Below, piece after piece: positions 18,145 to 28,201 of a stretch of DNA of 64,000 bases. Origin of the DNA: Qipengyuania vesicularis. GTDB lineage: Bacteria; Pseudomonadota; Alphaproteobacteria; Sphingomonadales; Sphingomonadaceae. Position 1 is the stretch's first letter; the number at the start of each line of letters is the position of its first letter. Below the pieces are notes generated by a model. That model did no database searches and was not told the origin of the DNA. It saw only the letters and a list, made by a program, of their open reading frames with translations. The translations under genes were made by a program, and so were the position numbers. Location of the stretch: positions 1-64,000 of the forward strand of contig NZ_JAIGNJ010000004.1 of the NCBI RefSeq assembly GCF_019711415.1, written 5' to 3'.

Positions 18145-19245
18145 ATGACCGACCTGCAGACATTGCAATCAGGTGCGCTCGCGCGCATCGAAGAAGCCAG
18201 CGACGCCGACGCGCTCGAGGCGCTGCGTATCGAATTCCTTGGCAAGCAGGGCTCGATCTCCGCGCTGATGAAGACGCTGGGCAAGATGAGCCCGGAAGAG
18301 CGGCAGGAACAGGCCCCGAAGATCCAGGGCGCTCGCACGGCGGTTGCTGATGCGCTTGCTGCCCGCAAGGAAGCCTTCGAGGCGGAAGAGCTGGAGCGCA
18401 AGCTCGCCACCGAACGGCTCGACCTCACCCTGCCTGCGCCCGAAGCGCCCAAGGGCAGCGTCCACCCTGTCAGCCAGGTGATGGACGAGCTGGCGGAAAT
18501 CTTTGCCGACCTCGGCTTCTCGGTCGCAACCGGTCCCGAAATCGAGGACGACTGGCACAATTTCACCGCGCTCAACATGGCCGAAACGCATCCTGCGCGC
18601 GCCATGCATGACACCTTCTATTTCCCCGACGTGGATGCCGAGGGTCGCCGCATGCTGCTGCGCACGCATACCTCGCCAGTGCAGATCCGGAGCATGGTCG
18701 AACAGGGCGCGCCGATCCGCATTATCGCGCCGGGCCGCGTTTACCGCTCCGATAGCGACGCGACGCACACGCCGATGTTCCACCAGGTGGAAGGCCTCGT
18801 CATCGACAAGGACATCAACCTCGGCCACCTCAAGTGGACCCTGGAGACCTTCCTCAAGGCATTCTTCGAGCGCGACGACATCGTGCTGCGCCTGCGCCCC
18901 TCCTACTTCCCCTTCACCGAGCCTTCGGTAGAAGTCGATGTGGGCTGGCAAGACGTGAATGGCCGCCGCGTGCTCGGCGGTGATGGAGATGCGCCGGGCC
19001 ATGGCTGGATGGAATTGCTTGGGTCAGGCATGGTCAACGCCCGCGTAATTGAATTCGCCGGGCTCGACCCCGAGGAATGGCAGGGTTTCGCATTCGGCGT
19101 GGGCGTCGACCGCCTCGCCATGCTCAAATACGGGATGGATGATTTGCGCGCCTTCTTCGACGGCGACCAGCGCTGGCTGGATCACTACGGCTTCTCGCCC
19201 TTCGACCAGCCGACACTCTCCGCAGGTGTGGGAGCAGGCGCATGA
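18145..19245 (+). CDS. pheS: Phenylalanine-tRNA ligase alpha subunit
   Basis: The 366-residue catalytic subunit has an N-terminal coiled coil (about residues 1-90) and the class II synthetase motifs, including [49 protein letters not shown] and [14 protein letters not shown]. The ATG at 18145 gives the usual start just before the coiled coil; the open frame reaches further upstream only into the AraC gene. It overlaps pheT by 4 bp (ATGA), which supports coupled synthesis of the two subunits. Confidence 0.97.
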   Translation: MTDLQTLQSGALARIEEASDADALEALRIEFLGKQGSISALMKTLGKMSPEERQEQAPKIQGARTAVADALAARKEAFEAEELERKLATERLDLTLPAPEAPKGSVHPVSQVMDELAEIFADLGFSVATGPEIEDDWHNFTALNMAETHPARAMHDTFYFPDVDAEGRRMLLRTHTSPVQIRSMVEQGAPIRIIAPGRVYRSDSDATHTPMFHQVEGLVIDKDINLGHLKWTLETFLKAFFERDDIVLRLRPSYFPFTEPSVEVDVGWQDVNGRRVLGGDGDAPGHGWMELLGSGMVNARVIEFAGLDPEEWQGFAFGVGVDRLAMLKYGMDDLRAFFDGDQRWLDHYGFSPFDQPTLSAGVGAGA

Positions 19246-21635
19246 AGTTCTCGCTCGAATGGCTGAAGTACTTCCTCGAAACCGACGCGAGCGTTTCGAA
19301 CATCGCGGCTGCGCTCAATCGCATCGGCCATGAGGTCGAGGGTATTGAGGATCCGGCCGACAGACTCGAAGGCTTCCGCGTCGCCAAGGTGCTGACCGCG
19401 GCCAAGCACCCCGACGCCGACAAGCTGCAGGTGCTCACCGTCGACACGGGTGAAGGCGATCCGCTGCAGGTGGTCTGCGGCGCGCCCAATGCGCGTGCGG
19501 GCATGAAGGGCGTGCTGGGCCTGCCAGGTGCAGTGGTCCCGGCGAACGGCATGGAACTGCGAAGGAGCGCGATCCGCGGCGTCGAATCGAACGGCATGAT
19601 GTGCTCGGTGCGCGAGCTCGAATTGGGCGAGGAGCACGATGGCATCATCGAGCTGCCCGAGGATGCGCCGGTTGGCCAGACCTTTGCGGAGTATCACGAT
19701 GCCTCGCCCGTCTTTGACGTAGCGATCACGCCGAACCGCCCCGATTGCATGGGCGTACAGGGCATCGCGCGCGATCTCGCGGCGGCGGGCCTTGGCACTT
19801 TCAAGCCGGTCGAAGCCTCGGCCGTCGCGGCTTCGGGTGATTGCCCGGTCGAAATCCGCACCGATGATCCGGAAGGCTGTCCGGCCTTCTACGGCCGCGT
19901 CATTCGCGGTGTCGACAACACCAAGCCGTCGCCCGGATGGATGCAGCGCCGCCTTATCGCGGCTGGCCAGCGCCCGATCTCGGCACTGGTCGATGCGACC
20001 AACTACCTCATGCTCGCCTTCGGGCGTCCGGCGCATGTCTACGACCTCGCGAAGCTGTCGGGCGCGGTGGTCGCTCGCCGTGCACAGAATGGCGAAACGG
20101 TCGAAGCGCTCAACGAGAAGACCTACACGCTCGACGACACCATGACCGTGATCGCCGACGATAATGGCGTCCACGACATTGCCGGCATCATGGGTGGCGA
20201 ACATTCGGGCGCGACCGAGACCACGACCGACGTCCTGCTCGAGATCGCCTATTTCGATCCCGAGCGCATCGGCGTGACAGGCCGCAAGCTGGGCCTCGCC
20301 TCGGATGCGCGCACACGGTTCGAGCGCGGGGTCGACCCGGCCTACCTCGACGATGGCCTCGCGATCCTCACCAGCCTGATCACCAAGACTTGTGGCGGTG
20401 AGCCGACCGAAGTGGTGCGCGCTGGCATGCCGCCGGCCGAAGCGAAGACGGTCAAGTTCGACCCCGACCTGACCGAGCGCCTTGGCGGCATTGCCGTCTC
20501 GCATGACGAACAGCGCGCCATCCTGACCTCGCTCGATTTCACTGTCGGCGATGACTGGACGGTCACCTGCCCGCCGCGCCGTCACGACATCGAAGGCCCG
20601 GCCGACCTCGTCGAGGAAGTGGTCCGCATCCACGGCATCGACAAGGTGACCAGCACCCCGTTGCCGCGCCGCCCCGGCGTCGCGCTGCCGACGGCAACCC
20701 CGCTCCAGCAGGCCGAGCGCAAGCTGCGCCGTGCTGCTGCCGCGCGCGGCCTCAACGAGGCGATTACCTGGTCCTTCCTTCCCACTGGCGAGGCCGAGCA
20801 CTTTGCCGATGGTGCGCAGCTCTGGGTGCTCGACAACCCGATCAGCGAAGACATGAAGGCGATGCGCCCGTCGCTCATCCCCGGCCTGCTTTCGGCTGCC
20901 AAGCGCAACGCCGATCGCGGTGCGAACGGTGCGCGCCTGTTCGAGATCGGCCGCCGCTATTTCCGCGGCAAAGATGGCGCGAGCGACGAGAAACCGACGC
21001 TCGGCGTGGTGCTCTCGGGCGAGAAGGCCTCGCGCGGCTGGGCCAGCGGCAAGGCGGCAAAGTTCGACGCCTATGAAGCCAAGGCTGAGGCCGTGGCGCT
21101 GCTCGAAGCGGCTGGTGCTCCGGTTGGAAACCTGATGGTCATGGGTGAGGCTGGCGACCAGTTCCACCCCGGCCAGTCCGCCACGCTGCGCCTCGGCCCC
21201 AAGAACGTGCTCGCCCGCTTTGGCGCGATCCACCCGAACACGCTGAAGGCTTTCGACATCGACGGGCCGGTGATGGCTGTCGAGATCTTCCTCGATGCGA
21301 TCCCTGAGAAGAAGGGTGGCAGCGGTTTCGCGCGCTCGACGTACTCTCCGCCCGCATTGCAGGCGATCACCCGCGACTTCGCCTTCCTCGTCCCTGCAGG
21401 CCTTGCGGCAGGCGACCTCGTGAGGGCCGTGCGTAGCGCGGACAAGAAGGCCATTGTCGATGCGCGCGTCTTTGACGTCTTCGCCGGACAGGGCGTGCCC
21501 GAAGGCAAAAAATCGGTCGCGGTCGAAGTGGTGCTTCAGCCGGGCGACAAGAGCTTCACCGATGACGAGATTAAGGCGATTTCCGACAACATCGTGAAGA
21601 ATGCAGCCAAGCAAGGTGCGGAGCTGCGCGGATGA
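19242..21635 (+). CDS. pheT: Phenylalanine-tRNA ligase beta subunit
   Basis: The 797-residue subunit shows the N-terminal tRNA-binding/EMAP-like domain ([17 protein letters not shown]), the B3/B4 editing region (about residues 210-390, [16 protein letters not shown]), B5, the synthetase-like core and a C-terminal anticodon-binding domain. Length is normal. It overlaps pheS upstream and the SDR gene downstream by 4 bp each. A long antisense frame opposite this gene is an artefact of codon bias. Confidence 0.97.
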   Translation: MKFSLEWLKYFLETDASVSNIAAALNRIGHEVEGIEDPADRLEGFRVAKVLTAAKHPDADKLQVLTVDTGEGDPLQVVCGAPNARAGMKGVLGLPGAVVPANGMELRRSAIRGVESNGMMCSVRELELGEEHDGIIELPEDAPVGQTFAEYHDASPVFDVAITPNRPDCMGVQGIARDLAAAGLGTFKPVEASAVAASGDCPVEIRTDDPEGCPAFYGRVIRGVDNTKPSPGWMQRRLIAAGQRPISALVDATNYLMLAFGRPAHVYDLAKLSGAVVARRAQNGETVEALNEKTYTLDDTMTVIADDNGVHDIAGIMGGEHSGATETTTDVLLEIAYFDPERIGVTGRKLGLASDARTRFERGVDPAYLDDGLAILTSLITKTCGGEPTEVVRAGMPPAEAKTVKFDPDLTERLGGIAVSHDEQRAILTSLDFTVGDDWTVTCPPRRHDIEGPADLVEEVVRIHGIDKVTSTPLPRRPGVALPTATPLQQAERKLRRAAAARGLNEAITWSFLPTGEAEHFADGAQLWVLDNPISEDMKAMRPSLIPGLLSAAKRNADRGANGARLFEIGRRYFRGKDGASDEKPTLGVVLSGEKASRGWASGKAAKFDAYEAKAEAVALLEAAGAPVGNLMVMGEAGDQFHPGQSATLRLGPKNVLARFGAIHPNTLKAFDIDGPVMAVEIFLDAIPEKKGGSGFARSTYSPPALQAITRDFAFLVPAGLAAGDLVRAVRSADKKAIVDARVFDVFAGQGVPEGKKSVAVEVVLQPGDKSFTDDEIKAISDNIVKNAAKQGAELRG

Positions 21636-22375
21636 AGACCGCTTTCGTCACCGGAGCCACCGCAGGGATCGGCGAAGCCACCGTCCGCACGTTTGTCGCA
21701 AGCGGATGGCGCTGCGTGGCGACCGGTCGGCGCCAGGAACGGCTCGACGCGCTGGTAGATGAGCTCGGGGCAGACAAGGTCCATTCCGCCTGTTTCGACG
21801 TGCGCGATACCGTTGCAATGCATGCCGCGATTGCTGCCTTGCCCGAGGACTTCGCAGGGATAGACCTGCTGGTGAACAATGCCGGTCTCGCGCAGGGTCT
21901 CTCGCCCGCGCAGGAGGCCAATCTCGACGACTGGCAGACCATGATCGACACCAATGTGACGGCCATGGTGGTGCTGACCCGAAAACTCCTGCCCGTTCTG
22001 ATCGAGCGCAAGGGCGCGATCATCGCGATCGGCTCCGTTGCGGGCAGCTACGTCTATCCGGGCGGCAACGTCTACGCAGGTTCGAAGGCCTTCGCGAACC
22101 ACTTCACGCTCGCCCTGCGCGCCGACCTCCACGGCACCGGCGTGCGCGTGACCAGCATCGAGCCGGGCATGGTGGAAACCGAATTCACTGTTGTGCGCAC
22201 GGGCAGCCAGCAGGCTTCGGACGACCTCTATCGCGGCGCCGATCCGATGACCGGGCGGGACATTGCTGATACGATTCTGTGGATCGCCGAACTGCCGCCG
22301 CATCTCAACATCAACCGCATAGAGCTGATGCCGGTGAGCCAGGACTTCGCTGGCTTCCGCGTCGCGCGCTCCTAA
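21632..22375 (+). CDS. SDR oxidoreductase, YdfG-like (3-hydroxy acid dehydrogenase type)
   Basis: The 247-residue SDR has TGATAGIGEAT, NNAGLAQG, a catalytic Ser in IGSVAGSY and YAGSK, and a C-terminal INRIELMPVSQDFAG that closely resembles the tail of E. coli YdfG, an NADP-dependent dehydrogenase of serine and 3-hydroxy acids. It overlaps pheT by 4 bp and precedes prfC by 7 bp, so it is part of a pheS-pheT-SDR-prfC run. The tight coupling with translation genes has no clear metabolic reason. Confidence 0.87.
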   Translation: MKTAFVTGATAGIGEATVRTFVASGWRCVATGRRQERLDALVDELGADKVHSACFDVRDTVAMHAAIAALPEDFAGIDLLVNNAGLAQGLSPAQEANLDDWQTMIDTNVTAMVVLTRKLLPVLIERKGAIIAIGSVAGSYVYPGGNVYAGSKAFANHFTLALRADLHGTGVRVTSIEPGMVETEFTVVRTGSQQASDDLYRGADPMTGRDIADTILWIAELPPHLNINRIELMPVSQDFAGFRVARS

Positions 22376-22382
22376 GAGAACC

Positions 22383-23906
22383 ATGACTTCAGACCGCCGT
22401 ACCTTCGCGATTATCTCGCATCCCGACGCGGGTAAGACCACGCTGACCGAAAAGCTGCTGCTGACCGGTGGCGCCATCCATCTTGCGGGCGAGGTCAAGG
22501 CGCGCGGGGCAGCACGGCGTGCGCGATCGGACTGGATGAAGATCGAGCAGCAGCGCGGGATCTCGGTGACCAGCTCGGTCATGACCTTCGAGCGCGACGG
22601 CATCACCTTCAACCTGCTCGACACGCCGGGGCACGAGGACTTCTCCGAAGATACCTATCGCACGCTCACTGCGGTCGATTCCGCCATCATGGTGATCGAC
22701 GCGGCCAAGGGCATCGAGCCGCAGACGCGCAAGCTGTTCGAGGTCTGCCGCCTGCGCAGCGTGCCGATCATCACCTTCGTCAACAAGGTCGACCGTGAGG
22801 GTCGCCCGGTGTTCGAACTGCTCGACGAGATTGCCGACATGCTGGCGCTCGACGTCAGCCCGCAGATGTACCCCGTGGGCATGGGTGGCGAATTTCAGGG
22901 CATCCTCAATTTCGAGAGCGGCGATGTGGTCGTGCCCGAAGGTCCGTCGAAGGAATTCAAGGGCAAGCGCATCGCAGATTTCGACTTGCCCGATGACATC
23001 GCCGAGAATGTCGAGCTGGCGCAGATCGGCTATCCGGAGTTCGATCTCGAGGCCTATCGCAATGGCGATCTGACACCGGTCTATTTCGGTTCGGCGCTCA
23101 AGAACTTCGGCGTGGTCGAGCTGATCGAGGCGATCGCGAAATACGCGCCGCCGCCACGACCGCAGCCTGCCGGTGAAGACCAGATCAGCCCGGATCGCGA
23201 CGAGGTCACCGGCTTCATCTTCAAGGTGCAGGCGAATATGGACCCGAACCACCGCGACCGCATCGCCTTCATGCGGCAGGTCTCGGGTACCTTCAAACGC
23301 GGCATGAAGCTGACGCCCAGCGGCCTCGGCAAGCCGGTCGCGATCCATTCGCCGATCCTGTTCTTTGCGCAGGACCGAGAAGTGGCCGACACCGCCGAAC
23401 CGGGCGATATCATCGGTATCCCCAACCACGGCACATTGCGGGTCGGCGATACGCTGAGCGAGAAGAACCAGGTCCGCTTCACCGGCCTGCCGAACTTCGC
23501 GCCCGAAATCCTGCGCCGCGTCGCGCTGGTCGATCCGACCAAGACCAAGCAGCTCAGGAAAGCACTCGACGATCTTTCCGAGGAAGGCGTGATCCAGGTC
23601 TTCTATCCCGAGATCGGCGGCCAGTGGATCATCGGCGTGGTCGGCCAGCTGCAGCTCGACGTCCTGATTTCGCGTCTCTCGGCCGAATACAAGGTCGAAG
23701 CGAAACTTGAAGCCTCGCCTTTCGCCACCGCCCGCTGGATCAAAGGCGACGACAAGGCGCTGGCCGAATTCGAGAAGTTCAACCTCTCAAACCTCGCCAA
23801 GGACCGCGACGGCGATCTCGTGTTCATGGCCAAGAGCCCCTGGGACGTGAACTACCAGGAAGAGAAGAACCCCGACCTCACCTTCTCGGCGACGAAAGAA
23901 AGGTGA
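22383..23906 (+). CDS. prfC: Peptide chain release factor 3
   Basis: The 507-residue translational GTPase has G1 SHPDAGKTT, the switch I region EQQRGISVTSS, G3 DTPGHEDFSED, G4 NKVDREGR and the C-terminal RF3 domains. RF3 removes RF1/RF2 from the ribosome after termination. It is slightly shorter than the E. coli protein but shows no missing domain. It lies at the end of the pheS-pheT-SDR-prfC run. Confidence 0.96.
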   Translation: MTSDRRTFAIISHPDAGKTTLTEKLLLTGGAIHLAGEVKARGAARRARSDWMKIEQQRGISVTSSVMTFERDGITFNLLDTPGHEDFSEDTYRTLTAVDSAIMVIDAAKGIEPQTRKLFEVCRLRSVPIITFVNKVDREGRPVFELLDEIADMLALDVSPQMYPVGMGGEFQGILNFESGDVVVPEGPSKEFKGKRIADFDLPDDIAENVELAQIGYPEFDLEAYRNGDLTPVYFGSALKNFGVVELIEAIAKYAPPPRPQPAGEDQISPDRDEVTGFIFKVQANMDPNHRDRIAFMRQVSGTFKRGMKLTPSGLGKPVAIHSPILFFAQDREVADTAEPGDIIGIPNHGTLRVGDTLSEKNQVRFTGLPNFAPEILRRVALVDPTKTKQLRKALDDLSEEGVIQVFYPEIGGQWIIGVVGQLQLDVLISRLSAEYKVEAKLEASPFATARWIKGDDKALAEFEKFNLSNLAKDRDGDLVFMAKSPWDVNYQEEKNPDLTFSATKER

Positions 23907-23945
23907 GGTTGAAACTCGTGCGGTGGCGATGCAAAGGCTGACCGC

Positions 23946-24815
23946 ATGACGCTTACCGGCCCGAACTCCCAGACCTTCATCTCGCAGCGCCTCAGGCTCA
24001 ATTATCTCGACTGGGGCAATCGTGGAAAGCCGCCGCTTGTGCTGGTCCACGGCGGCCGCGACCATGCGCGCAGCTGGGACTGGGTAGCAGAAGAACTGCG
24101 CGAGGATTGGCACGTGGTGGCAATGGACCATCGCGGCCATGGCGATTCCGACTGGGTTTCGGACGGCAACTACCAAGTCAACGACATGGTCTATGATCTC
24201 GCCCAGCTGGTCCATCAGTTGGGTGTAGGTCCCGTCACGATTGTGAGCCATTCGATGGGTGGCAACGTCTCGCTTCGCTACGCTGGGACCTTCCCCGAGA
24301 TGGTCAAGAAGATCGTCGCCATCGAAGGCCTCGGCCCCAGCCCCAAGCGGCAGGCCGAGATGCGCGAGAAGAGCTATCCCGAGCGGCTCAACGAATGGAT
24401 CGGCAAGAAGCGCGCTGCCTCTGGTCGAACCCCGCGTAAATATGAAAGCATCGAAGCTGCCTTCGCCCGCATGATCGAGGAGAACAGCTATCTCACCGAG
24501 GAACAGGCACGTCATCTTACGATCCACGGTGTGAACCGCAACGAGGATGGCACCTACAGCTGGAAGTTCGATCCGCATCTCAACGTCTGGGCGGTCGAGG
24601 ATATCGCCGACGAATTCCTCCACCAGACCTGGGCCGCGATTACGGCACCCACGCTGCTGCTCTATGGCGCCGACAGCTGGGCATCGAACCCGGAAGGCGA
24701 TGGAAGGCTCGATCATTTCTCCAACGCGAAAGTGATCGAGTTCGAAAACGCGGGCCACTGGCTGCACCACGACCAGTTCGACCGCTTCATGAAGACAATC
24801 AGGGACTTTCTCTAG
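23946..24815 (+). CDS. Alpha/beta-fold hydrolase
   Basis: The 289-residue protein has the oxyanion motif HGGRDHARSWD, the nucleophile elbow SHSMGGN, an Asp in LLLYGADSW and the catalytic His in FENAGHWLHHDQ. It is likely a cytoplasmic esterase or similar enzyme of unknown substrate. Its stop codon is directly followed by the ATG of the PPOX-type gene, so the two are co-translated. Confidence 0.88.
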   Translation: MTLTGPNSQTFISQRLRLNYLDWGNRGKPPLVLVHGGRDHARSWDWVAEELREDWHVVAMDHRGHGDSDWVSDGNYQVNDMVYDLAQLVHQLGVGPVTIVSHSMGGNVSLRYAGTFPEMVKKIVAIEGLGPSPKRQAEMREKSYPERLNEWIGKKRAASGRTPRKYESIEAAFARMIEENSYLTEEQARHLTIHGVNRNEDGTYSWKFDPHLNVWAVEDIADEFLHQTWAAITAPTLLLYGADSWASNPEGDGRLDHFSNAKVIEFENAGHWLHHDQFDRFMKTIRDFL

Positions 24816-25373
24816 ATGGCTGAATTCTTCGACGCGCTGAATGACAAGCATATCGCCATGATCGGCAAACAGCCGGTCTTCTTTGTCGCAACAGCCGCCG
24901 AAGATGCGCGCATCAACTTGAGCCCGAAAGGCTACGATGCATTCCGGGTGTTGGGCCCAAGGCGGGTCGCCTATCTCGATCTCGCCGGATCGGGCAACGA
25001 GACACACGCCCACTTGTCGCGAGATGGGCGGATTACGGTCATGTTCTGCAATTTCGACCGGCCGGCGCTAATCCTTCGCATCTATGGTACGGGCCGTGCA
25101 GTCCTGCCGCAGGATCAGGAATGGGAGGGCCTGTCCGCCCATTTCGAACTGCTGCCGGGCACGCGCCAGATCTTCGTCATTGACGTCGAAAGCGTGCAGA
25201 CCAGCTGCGGCTGGGGCGTTCCCTTCATGGACTATCGTGACGAACGCGCGACACTGCAAAAAGCGCATGCGCAAAGCGAGCCCGACGAATGGCTGGCAAA
25301 GCAGCAAGGGCGGGACAGCAGCATCGACGGCATCCCGGTGCGCACGACGGACCGGTATATCGCCGGCAAGTGA
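24816..25373 (+). CDS. Pyridoxamine 5'-phosphate oxidase family protein
   Basis: The 185-residue protein has the split-barrel flavin-binding pattern: an N-terminal region with FFVATAAEDARINLSPKGYD, then a domain ending in SCGWGVPFMDYRDER, typical of the sphingomonad PPOX-like proteins that are not PdxH. The ligand (FMN, F420 or heme) is not determined. There is no gap to the upstream hydrolase gene. Confidence 0.83.
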   Translation: MAEFFDALNDKHIAMIGKQPVFFVATAAEDARINLSPKGYDAFRVLGPRRVAYLDLAGSGNETHAHLSRDGRITVMFCNFDRPALILRIYGTGRAVLPQDQEWEGLSAHFELLPGTRQIFVIDVESVQTSCGWGVPFMDYRDERATLQKAHAQSEPDEWLAKQQGRDSSIDGIPVRTTDRYIAGK

Positions 25374-25414
25374 CAATGCGTGCAACGACCTTGCCTCGAG
25401 CTCGTTGAGCGAAC

Positions 25415-26113
25415 GTGCAGCTCACTTTTGCCAGCTACAACATCCACAAGGCTGTCGGGCTCGACCGCAAGCGCGACCACGACCGCATCCTTACCGTGCT
25501 GCATGAGATCGATGCGGATGTCATAGCCCTGCAGGAAGCGGATCGCCGGATCGGTGTACGCGAAACCTGCATCCCACGCGCGGAGATCGACGACACCCAC
25601 TGGCGCTTGGTGGAGGTGGCGCGGCGCCCGCGCAGCATTGGCTGGCACGGAAATGCCCTGCTCGTAAGGCGCGGTTTCGAAGTTCACGAGGGCGAGGCTC
25701 TCGACCTGCCGACGCTGGAGCCGCGCGGTGCTGCATGCGGCGAGATTTCAGTCGAGGGGCAGCGTATCCGTATCATCGGGACGCATCTCGACCTGTCGGG
25801 GCTGAGGCGCCGTGACCAGATCCGCTCGCTAGTCGACTTCGTGGAAGATTGCTCTCGCAACCTGCCCACCGTCATCATGGGCGATTTCAACCAGTGGGGC
25901 CGCGCAACCGGGGCTATGCGCGAGTTTTCCGACCGCTGGACAGTGGTGACGCCCGGCAAGAGCTATCCCTCGCGCCAGCCGGTCGCCACCCTCGATCGGA
26001 TCGTCGCGAGCAGACACTGGAGCTGCGTCGAGGCCGAAGTTCACCACACGGGGCTTTCGGCAGTAGCATCCGATCACTTGCCGGTAGTAGCGAAGCTCGC
26101 GCTGCACAAATAG
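25415..26113 (+). CDS. Endonuclease/exonuclease/phosphatase family protein
   Basis: The 232-residue protein carries EEP-fold motifs: SYNIHKAVG, ALQEAD (metal Glu), GTHLDLSG, GDFNQWG (catalytic Asp and Asn) and the terminal ASDHLPVVA (catalytic His). It could act on phosphodiester bonds in nucleic acid or lipid. There is no signal peptide. The start is GTG at 25415. It is the last gene before the glnK control region. Confidence 0.86.
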   Translation: MQLTFASYNIHKAVGLDRKRDHDRILTVLHEIDADVIALQEADRRIGVRETCIPRAEIDDTHWRLVEVARRPRSIGWHGNALLVRRGFEVHEGEALDLPTLEPRGAACGEISVEGQRIRIIGTHLDLSGLRRRDQIRSLVDFVEDCSRNLPTVIMGDFNQWGRATGAMREFSDRWTVVTPGKSYPSRQPVATLDRIVASRHWSCVEAEVHHTGLSAVASDHLPVVAKLALHK

Positions 26114-26599
<486 letters not shown>

Positions 26600-26619
26600 C
26601 GCGGCAAGGAGTGACACAG

Positions 26620-27960
26620 ATGACCATGCGTAACCTCATGCGCGTCGCCGCCACCGGTGCCGCTGCATTCTTCACCGCTACCGGCGCGCTTGCGCAGGAA
26701 GCTGCGGAAGCGGCCGCGGCCCTTCCCAACCCCGGCAACAACGCCTGGATGATGACCGCGACGATCCTCGTCCTGCTCATGATCATCCCGGGCCTGACGC
26801 TGTTCTATGGCGGCCTGACCCGTTCGAAGAACATGCTCTCCACCATGACCCAGATCGGCGCGACAGCAGCGCTGGCCATGATCATCTGGGTGATGTGGGG
26901 CTACAGTCTCGCATTCGGCGACACGACTTATGACGGCCTGCTGGGCAAGTTCATCAGTGGTGGCAGCTACTTTCTCTCCGGCACCGATGCGAGCAGCACG
27001 GCGGCGACCTTCACCGATGAAGTCATCAGCAAGTATGTTTTCATCAGCTTCCAGATGACATTCGCCGCGATCACCGCCGCACTCATCCTGGGTGCGACGG
27101 CAGAGCGGATGAAGTTCAGCGCGGTCATGGCCTTCGTGCCGATCTGGCTGACCATCGTCTATTTTCCGATCGCACACATGGTCTGGGCCGGCGGCGGCCT
27201 TCTGTTCGAAGACGGCGCGCTCGACTTTGCCGGCGGCACCGTTGTGCACATCAACGCCGGTGTCTCGGGCCTGGTCCTTGCATATCTCCTCGGCAAGCGT
27301 CGTGGCTGGCCGCAGGAACCGATGATGCCGCACTCGATGACGCTAACGATGGTCGGCACGGGCCTGCTGTGGGTTGGCTGGTTCGGCTTCAACGCCGGTT
27401 CGGCTCTCGAAGCCGACGGTTCGGCTGGTCTTGCCATGATCAACACCTTCGTTGCCACTGCAGCCGGTGCGTTGACCTGGATGGTCATCGAGAAGCTTGC
27501 AGGTCACAAGGGTTCGGCGCTTGGCTTCTGTTCGGGCGTCATCGCCGGCCTCGTCGCTGTCACCCCGGCGGCTGGCAACTCGGGGCCGTTCGGCGCGATC
27601 CTGCTCGGCATCCTCTCGGCGGCCGTCTGCTACTTCTTCGTCGCCAAGGTGAAGGCCAAGTTCGGCTATGACGACAGCCTCGATGCTTTCGGCATTCACG
27701 GCATCGGCGGCATCGTCGGCGCAATCGGGACGGCCGTTGTCTACCAGCCGTGGATCGGCGGCCCGGGCGACGGTTCGACCGCGTTAGGCACCCAGCTCGG
27801 CATCCAGGTCTTCAGCGTCGTCGTGACGATCCTGTGGGCGGCCATCGGTACGCTGGTTGCAGGCTATCTCGTCAAACTGACCATCGGTCTGCGCGTCAGC
27901 GAAGAAGCCGAAGTCGACGGGCTCGACATCTCCGAACACGGGGAGCGCGCCTACAACTAG
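26620..27960 (+). CDS. amtB: Ammonium transporter
   Basis: The 446-residue inner-membrane channel starts with a signal peptide and then shows 11 hydrophobic segments. The pore's twin histidines are in GGTVVHINAG and FGIHGIGG, and the signature SAVMAFVPIW is present. The ATG at 26620 is preferred over the frame start at 26596 because AAGGA lies 9 bases upstream. It follows glnK in the same sigma-54-driven operon. Two hairpins follow its stop. Confidence 0.96.
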   Translation: MTMRNLMRVAATGAAAFFTATGALAQEAAEAAAALPNPGNNAWMMTATILVLLMIIPGLTLFYGGLTRSKNMLSTMTQIGATAALAMIIWVMWGYSLAFGDTTYDGLLGKFISGGSYFLSGTDASSTAATFTDEVISKYVFISFQMTFAAITAALILGATAERMKFSAVMAFVPIWLTIVYFPIAHMVWAGGGLLFEDGALDFAGGTVVHINAGVSGLVLAYLLGKRRGWPQEPMMPHSMTLTMVGTGLLWVGWFGFNAGSALEADGSAGLAMINTFVATAAGALTWMVIEKLAGHKGSALGFCSGVIAGLVAVTPAAGNSGPFGAILLGILSAAVCYFFVAKVKAKFGYDDSLDAFGIHGIGGIVGAIGTAVVYQPWIGGPGDGSTALGTQLGIQVFSVVVTILWAAIGTLVAGYLVKLTIGLRVSEEAEVDGLDISEHGERAYN

Positions 27961-27971
27961 ACATCAAGCTC

Positions 27972-28015
27972 GGCGGGGCCGCCCTCTCTCCTCTCTCTCC
28001 TCGGGCGGCCCCGCC
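27972..28015 (+). terminator. GC-rich hairpin after amtB
   Basis: A perfect 13-bp stem GGCGGGGCCGCCC/GGGCGGCCCCGCC surrounds an 18-base pyrimidine loop, starting 12 bp after the amtB stop. There is no T run, so it may act as an mRNA-stabilising end or a factor-assisted terminator. The stronger terminator follows at 28051. Confidence 0.55.
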
Positions 28016-28050
28016 CACCCATGTTCCTCCTGCGAACATAGCCTCATGAT

Positions 28051-28084
28051 GGGCCGGGACTCGGAAGAGTTCCGGCCCCTTTTT
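28051..28084 (+). terminator. Intrinsic terminator of the glnK-amtB operon
   Basis: A 12-bp stem (28051-28062 with 28067-28078, one G-U pair, GGAA tetraloop) is followed by CTTTTT. It separates glnK-amtB from the TonB-dependent receptor. Confidence 0.9.
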
Positions 28085-28133
28085 CGATGAGGTGAGCCAT
28101 AAACGAGTCACAATTCGCGCACCGACATTGCAA

Positions 28134-28153
28134 ATATTACATTTCGGTAATAT
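28134..28153. promoter_or_regulatory. Inverted repeat upstream of the TonB-dependent receptor
   Basis: A perfect ATATTAC-N6-GTAATAT inverted repeat lies 49 bp before the receptor start in an AT-rich patch. It is a plausible operator. The cognate regulator is not known, and it is not a clear Fur box. Confidence 0.5.
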
Positions 28154-28201
28154 CGAATCCTATCGCGCGCGCCCAAGATCGCGCGACACAGGGAGGACAT
28201 C

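Noticed and set aside
19185-21614. 809-codon open frame on the minus strand opposite pheT
   Set aside because: It mirrors pheT exactly and arises from high third-position GC; pheT has full family motifs and overlapping neighbours.
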